Below, piece by piece: positions 1-12,400 of a stretch of DNA of 64,000 nucleotides. The position numbers and the translations under genes are program-made. Under the pieces are notes generated by a model, which was not told the origin of the DNA, did no database searches, and worked only from the letters and a program-made list of their open reading frames with translations. The DNA comes from Onchocerca lupi (Eukaryota; Nematoda; Chromadorea; Rhabditida; Onchocercidae): contig JAOVVO010000332.1 in NCBI GenBank assembly GCA_028564675.1, positions 1 through 64,000 on the forward strand, given 5' to 3'. Position 1 is the stretch's first letter. Each line of letters starts with the position of its first letter.

Positions 1-52
<52 letters not shown>
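1..52. repeat. (AAT)n microsatellite
   Basis: An uninterrupted ATA/AAT trinucleotide run opens the window, then decays into imperfect AAT-rich sequence to about 160. It borders the degenerate retroelement that follows. Confidence 0.95.
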
Positions 53-53
<1 letters not shown>

Positions 54-199
54 CAATATAAAGAATAATGAACAGTAATAAATTGTAACAAATAAATAAT
101 AAATAATGATGAATAAAAATAACGAATGCTGAATAATAATAAAAAATAATAAACAATAAATACTCAATGAAGTTGGGGGACTAAACTTATTGCCATTAG

Positions 200-1820
200 G
201 TGCGCACCTATCAAAGAAAGAGCTAACGATATGAATATGAAATCAGAAAAAAAAATATCAAGGGCAGAAAATAATGCATTTTGGACTTCATAAAAGCGCA
301 CTAGAAGAAACAAACCGAAATTGGTTAGAATATATCCAGGAAATTATGGATCAATAGACAAGGAAGGAAGAAGAGAATAAATATTGGGAAATAGTCGATG
401 AGAGTGATGGTATTTCAAACTGAATAAGTAAAGCTAAAGAAGCTATCAGAACTTTAAACATCTATAATGATGATAATGAATTAGTTCTACAACGTTTAAA
501 TCATCAAGATATGAAAGAATTATCTCCACGAAAAGAAATTCCTTTATACAACGTAACGGTAAATTTGTCATAGTTGTCATTAACAACTTTTAGTGGCGAT
601 TCAAAATCATGGAGACAATTTTGAAGCAGCTTCAAAGCAGCAGTTCATCTCCATAATATTCCAAATATTCAGAAATTGAATTAGTTGATGTTTTTTATCA
701 ACGGAGATTTTCTTATAACCGTGAAAGGTTACGAAATCGCTCCGGAGAACTATGATGTCACAAAAAAAGTTTTCAAAGAGAAATATGATAATCTTCTTAT
801 TATCAAAAAAATACTTTATAATGAATAATCGAGATGGAAAGCAAACATTGAAACAATGGAAAGAATTTTACAACTGGATGCTACAGATGAAAATTTGCAG
901 CATTCTAGTATAGAAGTCATCATTGAAAGTAAATTACCTGCATGGATATTAGACAAAGTGTATCAATTAAAGAAAGACTAAGAAATGCGGCAAAGAAATC
1001 TTAGTGGAGAAAAACCATTAAGAGAATTTAAAACAAGACAAGCCTCATATGGTATAAGGGAGAAACATCGATTCTAGTTATGTTGAAGCAGTCTAATCAA
1101 ACTAATCTCAAGCTGATTATAGAATCAAAGAAAAATTTTATGGCTAACAAAATTAGAAGACCCTGAGCGTTTTGCAACATGGAACATTGGAATAATCAAT
1201 ACCATATTTATCCTACGCTTAAACATCACTTGTATTGTCTGAAAAAACTCAATGTATGCACAATTGTCTTCGAATAGATCATGAAACAGATGATTACGAT
1301 AAAAGGAAACTTTCATGTTTTCATTGCAAAAATCTATGCAATAGGATACTATAGCCTAGCAAAATATAAGGAAGCTAGCCAAACAGTGAAATCAAGCAAA
1401 GAAAAATGTAATTTATTATCGACTAATATAATTTACTATCGACTACAACAAATTCAATAATTGAAAAAAGATGGCAATAAAACAAGCGAATCTCAATTTT
1501 ATGCAAATAAATCAATGTAGTCAATCTAAAATATCCAAGATCCAGGAAACCACAAAAAGCATTAGCACCGCTTGACATCGGTTCGCAACTATTCTTGATA
1601 TCTAAGGGTTTAGCAAATCGATTGGGATTTCAGCAAACCGGAAAAAAAGATTTAAAGATCTCTTCGCTTGGTAATAAGGCATCGAAAATATATCTTGCTA
1701 CAAAAGCAGAATTAAGAGTGAAAATTGGAAAAAAGGATATAATATTGTTTGGGATAACTGTGACTGTCGCGAAATTCTTTAAAATTATGTCTGTTGTGAC
1801 AAAGACGAATTCTATTTGAA
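200..1820 (+). pseudogene. BEL/Pao retrotransposon gag-protease remnant, degenerate
   Basis: Translating the plus strand in shifting frames gives a broken gag polyprotein. Around 540-790 there are pieces like the DUF1759 core of BEL/Pao gag (a TFSGDSKSW-like block, then a GYEIAPENYDV block), and around 930-1010 a KLPAWILDKVYQLKK block. At about 1571-1770 an open stretch contains LDIGSQLFLISK followed by a DUF1758-like segment; this resembles the retroelement aspartic-protease region, with DIGS where an active enzyme has DTG or DSG. Stops and frameshifts occur about every 50-100 nt, so nothing functional remains. No reverse transcriptase, RNase H or integrase is visible: the protease-like part runs almost directly into LTR-like sequence, implying a large internal deletion. 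Family assignment rests on remembered family motifs and should be confirmed by profile search. Confidence 0.75.
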
Positions 1821-1821
1821 G

Positions 1822-2275
1822 AAAGAATTTATTAGCAACAGAATAATTACGAACAAAAGACTATCCGAGAATATCCAAATAACTTATCACTCGATATTCT
1901 TTGTCGTTCGTAGAGAAGAAACACTGCTCCTTAACTGTCCGCCTGTCCTGTCGCCCCGAACTTCTGCTGTAGCAAGATAGGAGTTCAAACAAACAGAACT
2001 AACTGTGCCCCAAAATCTGAATTTTTCGTATTCTTCCGAGACTCCTCCTTCTTTCTTGATCCATGACTTGTCCCTCGTGATTGGTCGACCTTGCTTTGTT
2101 TAGCTGTTGTCGGTGCACTTCGGCGGGAAACATTTTGCCTTTTGGTTATTGTTTTGGCGGCAAACATGTTTACCGATTTGTTGGTCCATTTGAAACTACG
2201 CGCTTCCTGAACTTTATCATTTTTTGTTTATACTAATTATAATTTTCGGATTTTTCCGACAGTGGCTGACTATTT
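1822..2275 (+). mobile_element. BEL/Pao LTR fragment
   Basis: This segment is recognisably homologous to the LTR at 15979-16730. Shared blocks occur in the same order: GAATATCCA, a TCTTTGTCG(T/C)TCGT block, a CTCCTTCTTTC block, GATTGGTCGACC, repeated GGCGG(G/C)AAACATGTTTA-like units, and a CCGGAATTT-like end at about 2260-2275. It lacks roughly the first 170 nt of the LTR. It follows the protease-like remnant and ends just before a 36-A run at 2307-2342. Confidence 0.7.
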
Positions 2276-2303
2276 AACAAATGAGTTGTAAGTAGATGAT
2301 TGA

Positions 2304-2306
<3 letters not shown>

Positions 2307-2342
<36 letters not shown>
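2307..2342. repeat. Poly(A) run, 36 nt
   Basis: An uninterrupted run of A follows the LTR fragment. It could be a simple homopolymer or the scar of an A-tailed insertion; no retroposon body with target duplications was recognised. Confidence 0.9.
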
Positions 2343-2344
<2 letters not shown>

Positions 2345-3635
2345 ACAATCCATTAAATAACAAAGTCAACTAGTCGATGTTAAGAGTCATTGGAAGCAAC
2401 TTGAAATCTAATTGGAGCCAACTAATTCTTCAAATTTATCAACTATTTGAGAATTTGAAATTCGGATTCTCGTCACTTCAAACGAAATTTGGATCCATGA
2501 TAGCTGGGTCGGGATACACGGATGGATCTATAATCATAATTCAATATTCGTAAAATCCATTTGTGTTGCTAATGCCATAAATATTCTAGATAGAGACCAA
2601 TTCTGGAATTATGATTAAAAGGCATTCAAGAACAATCTATTTCTGTGATGATGAAAAGGCATTAGAACAACTTAAACAAAGTATCACTAAGAAGTACAAG
2701 AGATATTAAGTTTGTTGACCATTGAAAAATCAAAAGTTAAGTTAAGTGATAACTATGGTCTTTGTCTTCGTCGATTGAAATCGTAAAATCATTAATCAAA
2801 CGACTTCAGACTAATTCTCAGTTGCTTAGTCGATGCAATGAAATAATTGAATAATGGCTACAATCCAACGTATGCAGTAGAAAAAACTGAAAATAACAGA
2901 AAATTATTTTAATAAAAAATCAAAAAAATTAGTTAACGAAAATGAATAAAAAATTTTAAACTAAAAATGATCAATTGAAACAAATTTTTATATAAATGAA
3001 AATAGTTGTAATTTTTAAAGCCTAAAAATAATAATGATGGATTACTTAAAGTGATTAATCAAATAATCATATCTATCTTTTGCTAATACAAGATAAAATG
3101 CATACAGTAGAGAATTTTTAACAGAAAAAAAAAGATTTAAAAATATGAAAACTAACAAAACTTCAAAAAATAACGACCAACTTGTAATTAATTAATTATA
3201 TGCTGATTTTATAGGAAGCAAAAATCTACACATAACTGAATATGAATAAAAAATATTGGTGACATGCTTTTTCATAACTTTATAATATAAAGGAGTGGAT
3301 GAATGAACGATATTCGCTCAATTTTTGTAATCATTCCATTTGTCGAAAAACAGAACAAACTTAGAGCAAAAATTATGGGAACGAAAATATTTCATTCATT
3401 TTATCTAACTTGATCCGTATGTTATTGATATGAGAACTTTTACCATCTGAACCAAATTATTCGCCTTTTGTTTGTTTGTGATCATTCAACATTTAACAAA
3501 AAAACTAATGGAGCGGCATCATTCAACATTCGTTTCACGACATTTCGAATTACAGATATTTTCATGAATTGTTGAGTAAGTGTGAGTGAAAATAGAACAC
3601 CTGAAGAAAACCTTTAATAGCTATATATATTTGTA

Positions 3636-3890
3636 GAGAATTTCGATGATTATAGCACTGCATATATTTATGGGAATTTTTATAAGCCTAATAACATGTA
3701 TGTTTACAAGAAATTGTGATGAGTACAGCAACGTGTGCATTTATGGGAACTTCTAATGAACATAGTAATATTTACATTTACAGAAAATTTGATAATGGGC
3801 ATAGTAAGCATGACATATGATTGCAGAGAATCCTAATCAGCACAACAATGTGAAAGTTTATGAGAAATTCAGAGAGCATAACAGATCAAT
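3636..3890. repeat. Degenerate tandem repeat, about 55-65 nt unit
   Basis: Variants of a unit containing agaattt(c)gatgattatagcaa.g and atttatgggaa recur about four times. Copies are strongly diverged, so this is an old array. Confidence 0.5.
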
Positions 3891-4582
3891 TTTTCTTTAA
3901 TAAATACTTCACAATTTTAATTTTCATTATCTTTATAAGTTTGATCTAATTCAGATTCATTTAGTCAAAAATATTTAAGATTAATCAAATTATAAAATGA
4001 CAGCTTACTAATAACATACGCATTTTGGAAAGTACTCTCAATTTATATGCAATTTTTTTGTGTCTATAACGAATTGATCGTAAATGTTAGTTTCGAAAGC
4101 AATATGCAAAGTTGCGTAAACGATTGTGGTAAATAAAAGTGAAACGTGAATATGTGAATCCTTAGATAAATTTTTTTTTTTTGTGTGTAACAAAAGAAAT
4201 AAGCGGGTCTTTTTGGGCATACTGAGTAGAAAAGATTCGAATTGATAAGTGGAATTCATCGTATTACTTAAAATCAGTTTGGTAAATTTCACTCGGATTG
4301 CTATTTCAGCATAAGATTTACTGTAAGAGTGTGCTTTTTTACAAACAGAATCATTTACTTTATTTTTTTTTACAGTTTCCATTCCGGAACCAAAGCATTT
4401 TTTTAATTGTCATCGTGTCACTCTCATCCCGTTTGATGTGAAGTCCATTTTGTTTATCATTGCAGCCTAAATTCGACATAATATATTTCTGAATTCCAAC
4501 TTCAAATATTTTCCTAAACTCAGATATTTTCTTATCTAAATTCTTTGAACAATCCATTCCAATATATCAACGTTTTTTGATT

Positions 4583-4905
4583 TATGCTAATTGAGAAACA
4601 ATGAAACCTGCTGTTTGCATTTCCGCCTTTGCCATCATACAGTCTCGAACAACAAATACCTGTTGGAACCGTAATGAAATGTTTACAGGCATCTTCACTA
4701 TCAAATTTCTGAATCTTATTTTATTTTATAATTTATTGTTGAAATTATCAATAATAAAAGCGATACACATTGTAAGAATTTATTTCGTAAGTTACATCAT
4801 AGGCCGTGAAACTATGAGTACATGTGATTCTTTGTTATCGTATCCATTTATAAGGTACCTATTTTGCTGATTTCCACTTTCATCTCGATTTCCACTAAAA
4901 ATTAG
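4583..4905 (-). other. Possible C-terminal coding exons of an unrecognised minus-strand gene
   Basis: On the minus strand a T-rich acceptor (TTTTTAG, ending at 4906) is followed by an open exon that includes the peptide YLINGYDNKESHVLIVSRPM, and then by a GTAACT donor. An ATTCAG acceptor near 4710 opens a second stretch that stays in phase and reads VKMPVNISLRFQQVFVVRD, closing with a stop near 4583. Local GC is higher than in the surroundings. Against this, a second frame is also open, no upstream exons were found, and no family is recognised. It may be a pseudogene fragment or chance. Confidence 0.25.
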
Positions 4906-5399
4906 AAATAAATGTTTGCATTCATAATATTCATTCATAATATATCTGCTTCACCACAGAAATGTGAAGCAGTTCATTTAGCTAAAAGTGACACTTTCAT
5001 CAGATTTAAGTCAAAAACAATCTACTATTGCCGAAATATTATCAGTAGCAGCGATCAAAATTCATCATATTCTTTGACATTTGGCATATAACTTTAGTTT
5101 CCATTAAAAAGAGATAAACATAATGTCCTGAAACTTTTCTTTCTTTTTTTTTTTTTGGATAAGTAACACAAACAATAGTAGTTGAAAAGGTCAATTTTTG
5201 ATGAAGAATTTCTCAATAGTATTTGTTATAAGACAATTATTTGTGAATATTACGAGAAGATTGAATTTTGGATAATTCCTCTTCATTGTTGATAGTTGAG
5301 ATTTAATTGGAGTTGAAATTGGTAAGGATTTAATAAATATGGATGTGAGATATTAAGTCAAAGAAAAAGAGAAACATCCTATTTGTCGCGTTGTAGATG

Positions 5400-5790
5400 A
5401 AAATTTTAGTTCGTTCTGATGATTCCGATCGTTTCAATCATCTTGTTTTATACTGAATATTCGTTCTGATCAAAGACTGGCAAATCTACTTCGAGAATTC
5501 TGTTTAATCTGGTTATTCCGTTTTACACTGAATGCTCTGGTTAGTTTTCATTCTGTATATAATGAAAATTCGCTTACTATATGTCAATCCTAGTACAATT
5601 TATAACAGTACAAAGGCATTTTGTTTTCTACCTATCAATTTTAGCACAATTACAATTTGTCAATTCGTAGCGCAAAGAAGGTTAATTTATAATTGTCAAC
5701 TTTAACACAAAGGAAGTCTGTTTATTCTATGTCACATAGCATAACACAATTTACAATATGTTAACAATAACACAAAGGTCAACAGTTTGG
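5400..5790. repeat. Degenerate tandem repeats
   Basis: Two neighbouring arrays. About 5400-5545 repeats a block containing ATTCGTTCTGAT and TTTTA(T/C)ACTGAAT. About 5575-5790 repeats a block containing TGTCAA, TAGCACAATT, TAACACAAAGG. Both are imperfect and short. Confidence 0.5.
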
Positions 5791-8700
5791 TTAGACTAAG
5801 ATATTTCTATCATACAAAAATTCTTGATTATTTCATCATATCTATATTCCAAAAATATTTCGGCTATTTTGACAAATGAAAAAGACAAATTTGCTGTTTG
5901 ATATCATTTTGAAGCAGTATAAAAGATGACGAGAAGCTTATAGTAAATTTGAAGGAATTCAGAAAATTCCGCAAAATATAATCAAAACATAAATCCTCTT
6001 AAAAGATTGCCTTTTTTTTTTTTTATGACTATTAGAGAAATGATCAATTCTTGCTAAGATAATAAAAACAAAATCGATTATCAATAAAATTCATTATAAC
6101 AGCTTATGCAATGAATAGCACCAGTTGCAAATGTATTCATTTAATTTGACTACCGCAATTAACAATTTACATATATATATACATATCTAATTCTCTCCAT
6201 TTCTTTCAATTTTTTACTTTTAAAATTCTTAATATTTCCATGATTTCTCAATCTACGTCCTTTTCCAAATTATATGTATATCTGTACAGATAATAAATAA
6301 TTCACCTCCTCCTCCTCCAATAATTATCTCTCAAGCAATCAATTAATCATTTAAATTAATTATTTAAAAAAAAAAAAAAAAAAACTGCTTAAAAAAAAAA
6401 AGAATGAATTGAGCTGCAAAATGCAGCAAGAAACAAGGAACGCTCATCCTGCAAACGATACTTCGATATTATTGGTTGAAATGGTGGAACGAAGATAGAA
6501 TGGAGGGGGATGGTTTTCATGTTCGGTCTGGATTTGGTACTAATATTAATTAGATTCAATTACACACAAATAATTCACTTATTTTAGTTATTTCCTACAT
6601 AATTAATTGTTATCATTCCAAAAATATTTCTATTTTGATCAGTAAGAATTGCTATCAAAAATGTTTGATATTATATCTTCCTGACAGTATAATATGTTAG
6701 ATAATTTTATTTAAAAGTATCTAATTTATAGTTTTAAAATCTATTAATTTTGTCTTTAAGCAATAATCCCTTAAAGCAATAAAATCTAAATTAATCTTTA
6801 AAATGAAGCGAAAAATTATATGCAAATAGTTTTGAACAAAATATGTTTCATTTCCTATTAGTTTAATCTACTGAAGTTAGCAGTTGTCGTTTAGTTTATT
6901 ATTTCATTCTTTCTATCAATTATTATCTGTTTATCTACTTGGAAATTCTTTACTTTTATTTGAATATTTACTTTTAATACGTATTGTTGAAGTGTCGATC
7001 AAATCATTCATTTTTGCTATCATTTTATATATTATTAGATAAATTTCAGATTTCTTATTATTAAAATGCTTCCTTTTTTTTTCTTCCTTTCCCTGAATCG
7101 AATGAATCAGGTATTTTTTTAAAATGAAACTATTATTAGTAATTTGTTGGTATGATTAGATTTAGATCGATTCAAAATTCAATCATAAGAGATATATGCA
7201 AAAGAAGTCATTAAAATTGAAAAATATGATGATATAAATAAAAATCACTAGTTTGATCGAAGTTTGATAAAATGATGAAGTAGTGGAAAATGAGAATAGA
7301 AAAGAAATTCGGACAAATATCATTATCCATTTAATGTTCAACCGGTTTCCGTCAAGATGATAAGACAAGAAATTAGAATTATATTGTAATTTTATTATGT
7401 CTTGAATCGGATCTCTTTTTTTCTTATTTTTATTTTTTAATTAATAAGCAATAACAAAAAGGTACTGTTATTTGCAAAAAATTACATTTCAACAGAAAAA
7501 ATGTTACATTTAGAATGATGTATTACTTGGGCTAGTTGATTGGGTCAATTTTGTAAATTGAATTGATAAATATTCTTATGGACTGTTTGGAATCACAAAT
7601 AGAATGAAAATATAATGAATATTTTGGGGAAAAAAAAAAATTCGAAAATCGAGATGAGTGTAGAGAGAGAATAATATTTGGTTATAATTTTTGATTTATC
7701 ATCCTATATCAGTCGAATTTGAATTTTTTTTCTTTTTTTTTTTTTTTTTGATTTTGTCTCAATTTTAATATGTATTTGTTTTCCTTGCATTTTAAAATAT
7801 TTCACTTTTGAATAACAATTTTCTAATTTAAATCTGCAGAAAATTTTTTCATTTTAAATATAATAAATTCAAGATTTATTTTCTATTTATAATAACCATT
7901 TGTCTATTTATAATAATGCTATTTAATCATCGATTTCATTAGTAATGATAGGATGACGACGAACTTGAGCGTATTTCTCAAGATTGGACGGGCATTTTGC
8001 CTAAAGAACTAAATGATAAAATGATGAGATGTATTGATTTTGGCAGTTGTCAGTCATGAGCAGACCGACATTTTCTTCACTTTGTTTGTAGCTATGAAAG
8101 AATGAATCAAAAATGGAAAGATGACAAATTAGATATTTGCTTATTAGAATTATTTTGCTTTTGTGGATCATTCCTAATTTGTAATAACTTCACTTTTTTT
8201 AGAAAGCTATATTGTATGTATGCATGCGTATATGTGTTTGTATGTGTAATAATGCAGAAAATTGAAGACAAGAATTAAAAAGAAACTTAAGAATAAATAC
8301 TGAAATAGTATATAATATTTACTGGTAAAAGATATCAGAAAAATTATCACTTAAGATACTCTTTTTTTTTTTTTAAATCTAAAAAACGAAAAAAAAATTG
8401 GGAATGTTTTTACTTATTTGGACGAAAAATTATTTCCATTAGATAATTAATTAAAAGTTAGATTAAAATTAAAATTAGTAATGAAACAGTTTGTTCATTC
8501 CTCATTAGCTTCCTTTAAATAATTAATTGGAATATTTGCTTAGGTAGTTATGGTTGTTTTTCATGGAACGAATGCGCTATTAATTTTTGCAATTGCAAAG
8601 GTTTTGCAAATTTTTTTGTGAATCTCTTTTAAGTAAAAATTTTTTTTAGAAATTGAAAGATCAAAAAAGTGCAAAAGTTTTTTACAATTATGTAGAATTT

Positions 8701-9375
8701 TAATTTTTTAGGTGGTAAGTAGTGAATTTCCGATTGTTAATTGTGTAAAAACATTCATTTCATATATACACATATTTTTTTAGTTTCTTCCGAAAAATTT
8801 TGTGTTATATTATAATTATTGGTTAATGTTTCACATATTTTGAGAGAAATATTCATTTCTTGTATTTTAAAATGATTTTTTTTCTTTTATTTATTAAAAA
8901 ATTTTTAATTTTTTTCATTTCGTATTGCTAAAATGTTATCAGACATTAATCATTTTTTCATTAATAAATATGTTTATTGTTTACTTAGCGATGTTTACTC
9001 GATCTAACTAACGATTGACATATATGTTATATCAAAGTATTTTAGATGAAGTAAAGAAATATATTTAATTGATTTTCCATAAAAATGTTTCAAATATTAA
9101 TTTACAATCATCAATAATTGATGAAAGGTAGCTCATATAACCGGTACAGGTAAATAAGATTATCGTAGTGATTTCGAAAGTATGAATTGATGCATTGATA
9201 ATTAATGAAGAAGATGAATGACGGAAAAATTTCATAAAATAAGTAGTTGTAGATTAACTGAAATTGTTACCCACATAATTGCATCGTCATTGTCATCGTC
9301 AGGATTTTCCATCATCATCATCAGGATTTTGTATCATCGTCGTCATCATTATTGTCAAAATTAAGTGCCATTGTT

Positions 9376-9386
9376 TTCTGTTGCAG
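9376..9386 (+). promoter_or_regulatory. Candidate spliced-leader / 5' UTR acceptor of the TBC gene
   Basis: The sequence TTCTGTTGCAG ends at 9386, 29 nt before the chosen ATG at 9416, with no other ATG between. A T-rich 3' splice site this close to a start codon is what nematode SL trans-splicing looks like, although an ordinary 5' UTR intron would look the same. Confidence 0.5.
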
Positions 9387-9415
9387 TGCTAATACAACCA
9401 CATTGTATGTATTTC

Positions 9416-12400
9416 ATGGATGTACGGGAAACTGATATTTTGGATAATAGTGTAGACACGGAAGATGATGGAAGTGGAGGGCATATGGAGGAACGATTTG
9501 GTATGTTTTTTTTTTTAATGAAATTTATTAAATTTTAAGAAACTATACTATATTTCAAATATTTTCATGAGAATCAAATTGGTGTAGGTGTATTAGTTTA
9601 TAGTATATCAATTTCTTTATTTTTTGTTTTTGAAAATAACGAATTCAGAAAGACGATAGTTATGTTGCATTTTCGAGATGTGGTATAAAAATTTTAGTAG
9701 TTTGATGGAATAAAACTTTCAATTGATTAGTCAAAATTAATTTCTTGGAATAAATTGCAAGTTGAAGAATTTACAACTTAGTATTATTTTTTTAATCTTA
9801 ATGGATTAAACAGAAAGGTTTTTTATACTGTGAATGCCTTAAAAAATAAATTTTTCCATAATAAGAAACTTTTCCGTCAAATGTTTTTCCTCAAAATAAT
9901 GAAAAAGAGTGAAGTGAAGAAGTGAACATCTTCGAATTAAATAAAATTTCCGTAAGGTAATAAGTGCAAGTAAAATAAGAGAAAACAGTTAGAATTGGAA
10001 ATAATTAGGAGGAAGAAAAAGTTCCTATAGCCAAATAAATGACGATGATTGTTTCAAATCAAAAGGAATGGATTCGGTAATTTATCAGTTCTTTTTTCCG
10101 TGAAATGATCGTTCCGTTCTAGGACGCATTAAATAACTTATTTCAAATTTCTTATATTATGGAGAAAATAGTCCATCAATGTTTTCATTTTATTCTCAGT
10201 CATCATTCTATTTTCATGTTTTATTTGTTTATCTTCTCTAATTAATATTATCGGTTAAATGTACTTAAATTTTTTTGTTGAACTGGAGTTGTTATATATA
10301 TATACATTTTTTTTCCTATCAATATAATAGTATAGTTTTGGAAATTTTTCGATAAAAAAAATGAAGTAATTTTTACACACTCCAAAAGAATGAAATAATT
10401 TTTTATATTGGATACCAACAACCATAAATCTTTTTTTCAATAAAAAAACTTCCGAAATTTTTAGTTTATTGTCTCATTACGAACATTTCAATCAGCAAAG
10501 CAAAAAATGGTTACATATCAATATTTAAGTAAAATAATTCACAGTGACATAGCCTATTGTTTTTGTATTTTACTCTCTTTTTTCATTCAACAAATAAATT
10601 TCTCCTTTTATATATCACTTATATATTATAATATTCAAGAAAAAATTAGGCCAAAAAAAGAAAGATAAAGCAGAAAAGTAGTTTATTTTGTCAAAAGTTT
10701 CGGAAATTTTATTATCACAATGTCAAATTTCATTCAATTGATTTTTACTTTGTCCAAGTGATAAGTAAAACTACGAGGTGAATTTCCATCTTTTTTATAT
10801 TGCCTTCCGATGATAATGATATCATAATAAAAAAATGAATTGAAAGGATTGAAATAGTTTTTTCGGTTTTTCTTTATTTCATTTCCATTTCATTTTTATT
10901 TCACTCGAATAGACGAAAAAGATAGGAATAATATAAGATGGAATTAAACTGTTCATCGTTCGAGCTGCCATTACAGAAATCAAACTGTACGAAATAAAAA
11001 TATATTGAGGATTGGCTTAAATATATGTGCATACATTTCATTGAAATTCTTTTTTTATTAATAGCAAATTTAGGAGATGCATTACTTAATTTAAAAAAAT
11101 TTTTAATTTGAATTATCAATATAATAATCAAAAGGGAACAGTGGATTGCTTAATAGAAAGATATATTTTAATATGAAGTGCTATTATTAAACTTAGGCTG
11201 CTTATTTCATTATCTTTTTAAAGAAAATTCCGAATTTCATCATAAATTTATTAGCCGAAAAATGAAAATTCTGTTATGGCAACTTAAAAAAAAAAGTAGT
11301 ACCAAAAAGACAATATTTTTGGCATTTTCTTATATACATTATACAAATGAAGTAACCGTAAAATCATAGATATTCTTTTCTCTATTTATTACAGTACTAT
11401 TTGACTTATATTTTTTTCTTTTTGGATTTATTTTGGAATATTCTGCTTATTTTTCAAATAAAAAAATAAAAAAAAAATTCTTTTTCTGCAAATTTAAATC
11501 TAGATTTGTGTTCTCTAATATTAGTTCTTTTATTTTAATTTTAGAAATTTTTTTCTTTGTTTTTTTCTTTTATATTGATATGCTTAAATTAGCTAAAAAT
11601 ATTTCGAACAGGTTTATAGCTCTGCACTCAATCCTTGTACTCATAATTTGCAAGTTAACAATATATAATAAACATAAGAATTGAAATTTCCTCTTGAAAC
11701 TTTCTTCTTTTCTTGTTTCGGAAAATAAAAAAACCAAAAAAGATTGATTTCCTTGTTTTGTCGAGATTTTTTTTTTTTCCCTTATCTGGTTTGTCTTTCT
11801 TTTCTTCTTCATTTTATTCTTTGACATTTTTGCAAAAGAAATACTGAGAACGAAAACTGGCTAAATAATTTTTTGGAATTATTGAGTAAAAAGAGAATAA
11901 CAAATTTTACTTCTTATAATTTTATTTTTTTCGATGGAAGTAGTTATCATCTTAGAAAAATTGATACTAGCATCAGTTCATGAATAATACGAAATTTTCT
12001 GTAAGATAATCCAGAAAAATATAGAAAAAATAAAAGAACTGATGGTAAATATTATGAAGAGATAATTTTTCGGGATTGGTTGCATTCATAAAGATATTTT
12101 CTTCTTTTTTGAATGATAGTTTTTCCTTCCTTAATATTAGTCGACAAAAGAAATCATTCTTTGCAATGTATTATCAGTCGAACATAGGGATGTCTTGAAA
12201 TGTCAGATGGAGTCACTGTATTGTATCATTTTCATCAGTTAATAATTAACTAATTGCAGCTGATTGGCTTACATAATAAGCCGTGAAGCTGTTTTAATAA
12301 TGAATATTTCAGCAACTTTCTTCTTGTAATATCTAAAAAATTGAAGAAAATTTTCAGATGTAATAATATTAGATTAAAAAGTGATTTGGATATTTTAGTA

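Larger units (their letters stand above)
2343..9386. other. AT-rich intergenic DNA upstream of the TBC gene
   Basis: No confident gene was found. The stretch holds A/T homopolymers, degenerate tandem repeats (3636-3890, 5400-5790), a weak minus-strand candidate exon pair near 4583-4905, and a CAT/CGT-rich microsatellite-like patch at about 9280-9355. Two patches of higher GC, about 6415-6545 and 7940-8090, could be promoter or 5' untranslated sequence of the TBC gene, but no splice-consistent coding exon was found in them. Confidence 0.6.

Noticed and set aside
4950..5110. Minus-strand ATDNISAIVDCF, reminiscent of the end of PP2C phosphatases
   Set aside because: Only a dozen residues match; stops follow at once and no other PP2C motif or exon was found nearby.
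11433..11827. Open frames on both strands in the first TBC intron
   Set aside because: T-rich on one strand and Lys-rich on the other, overlapping each other; no splice or family support.
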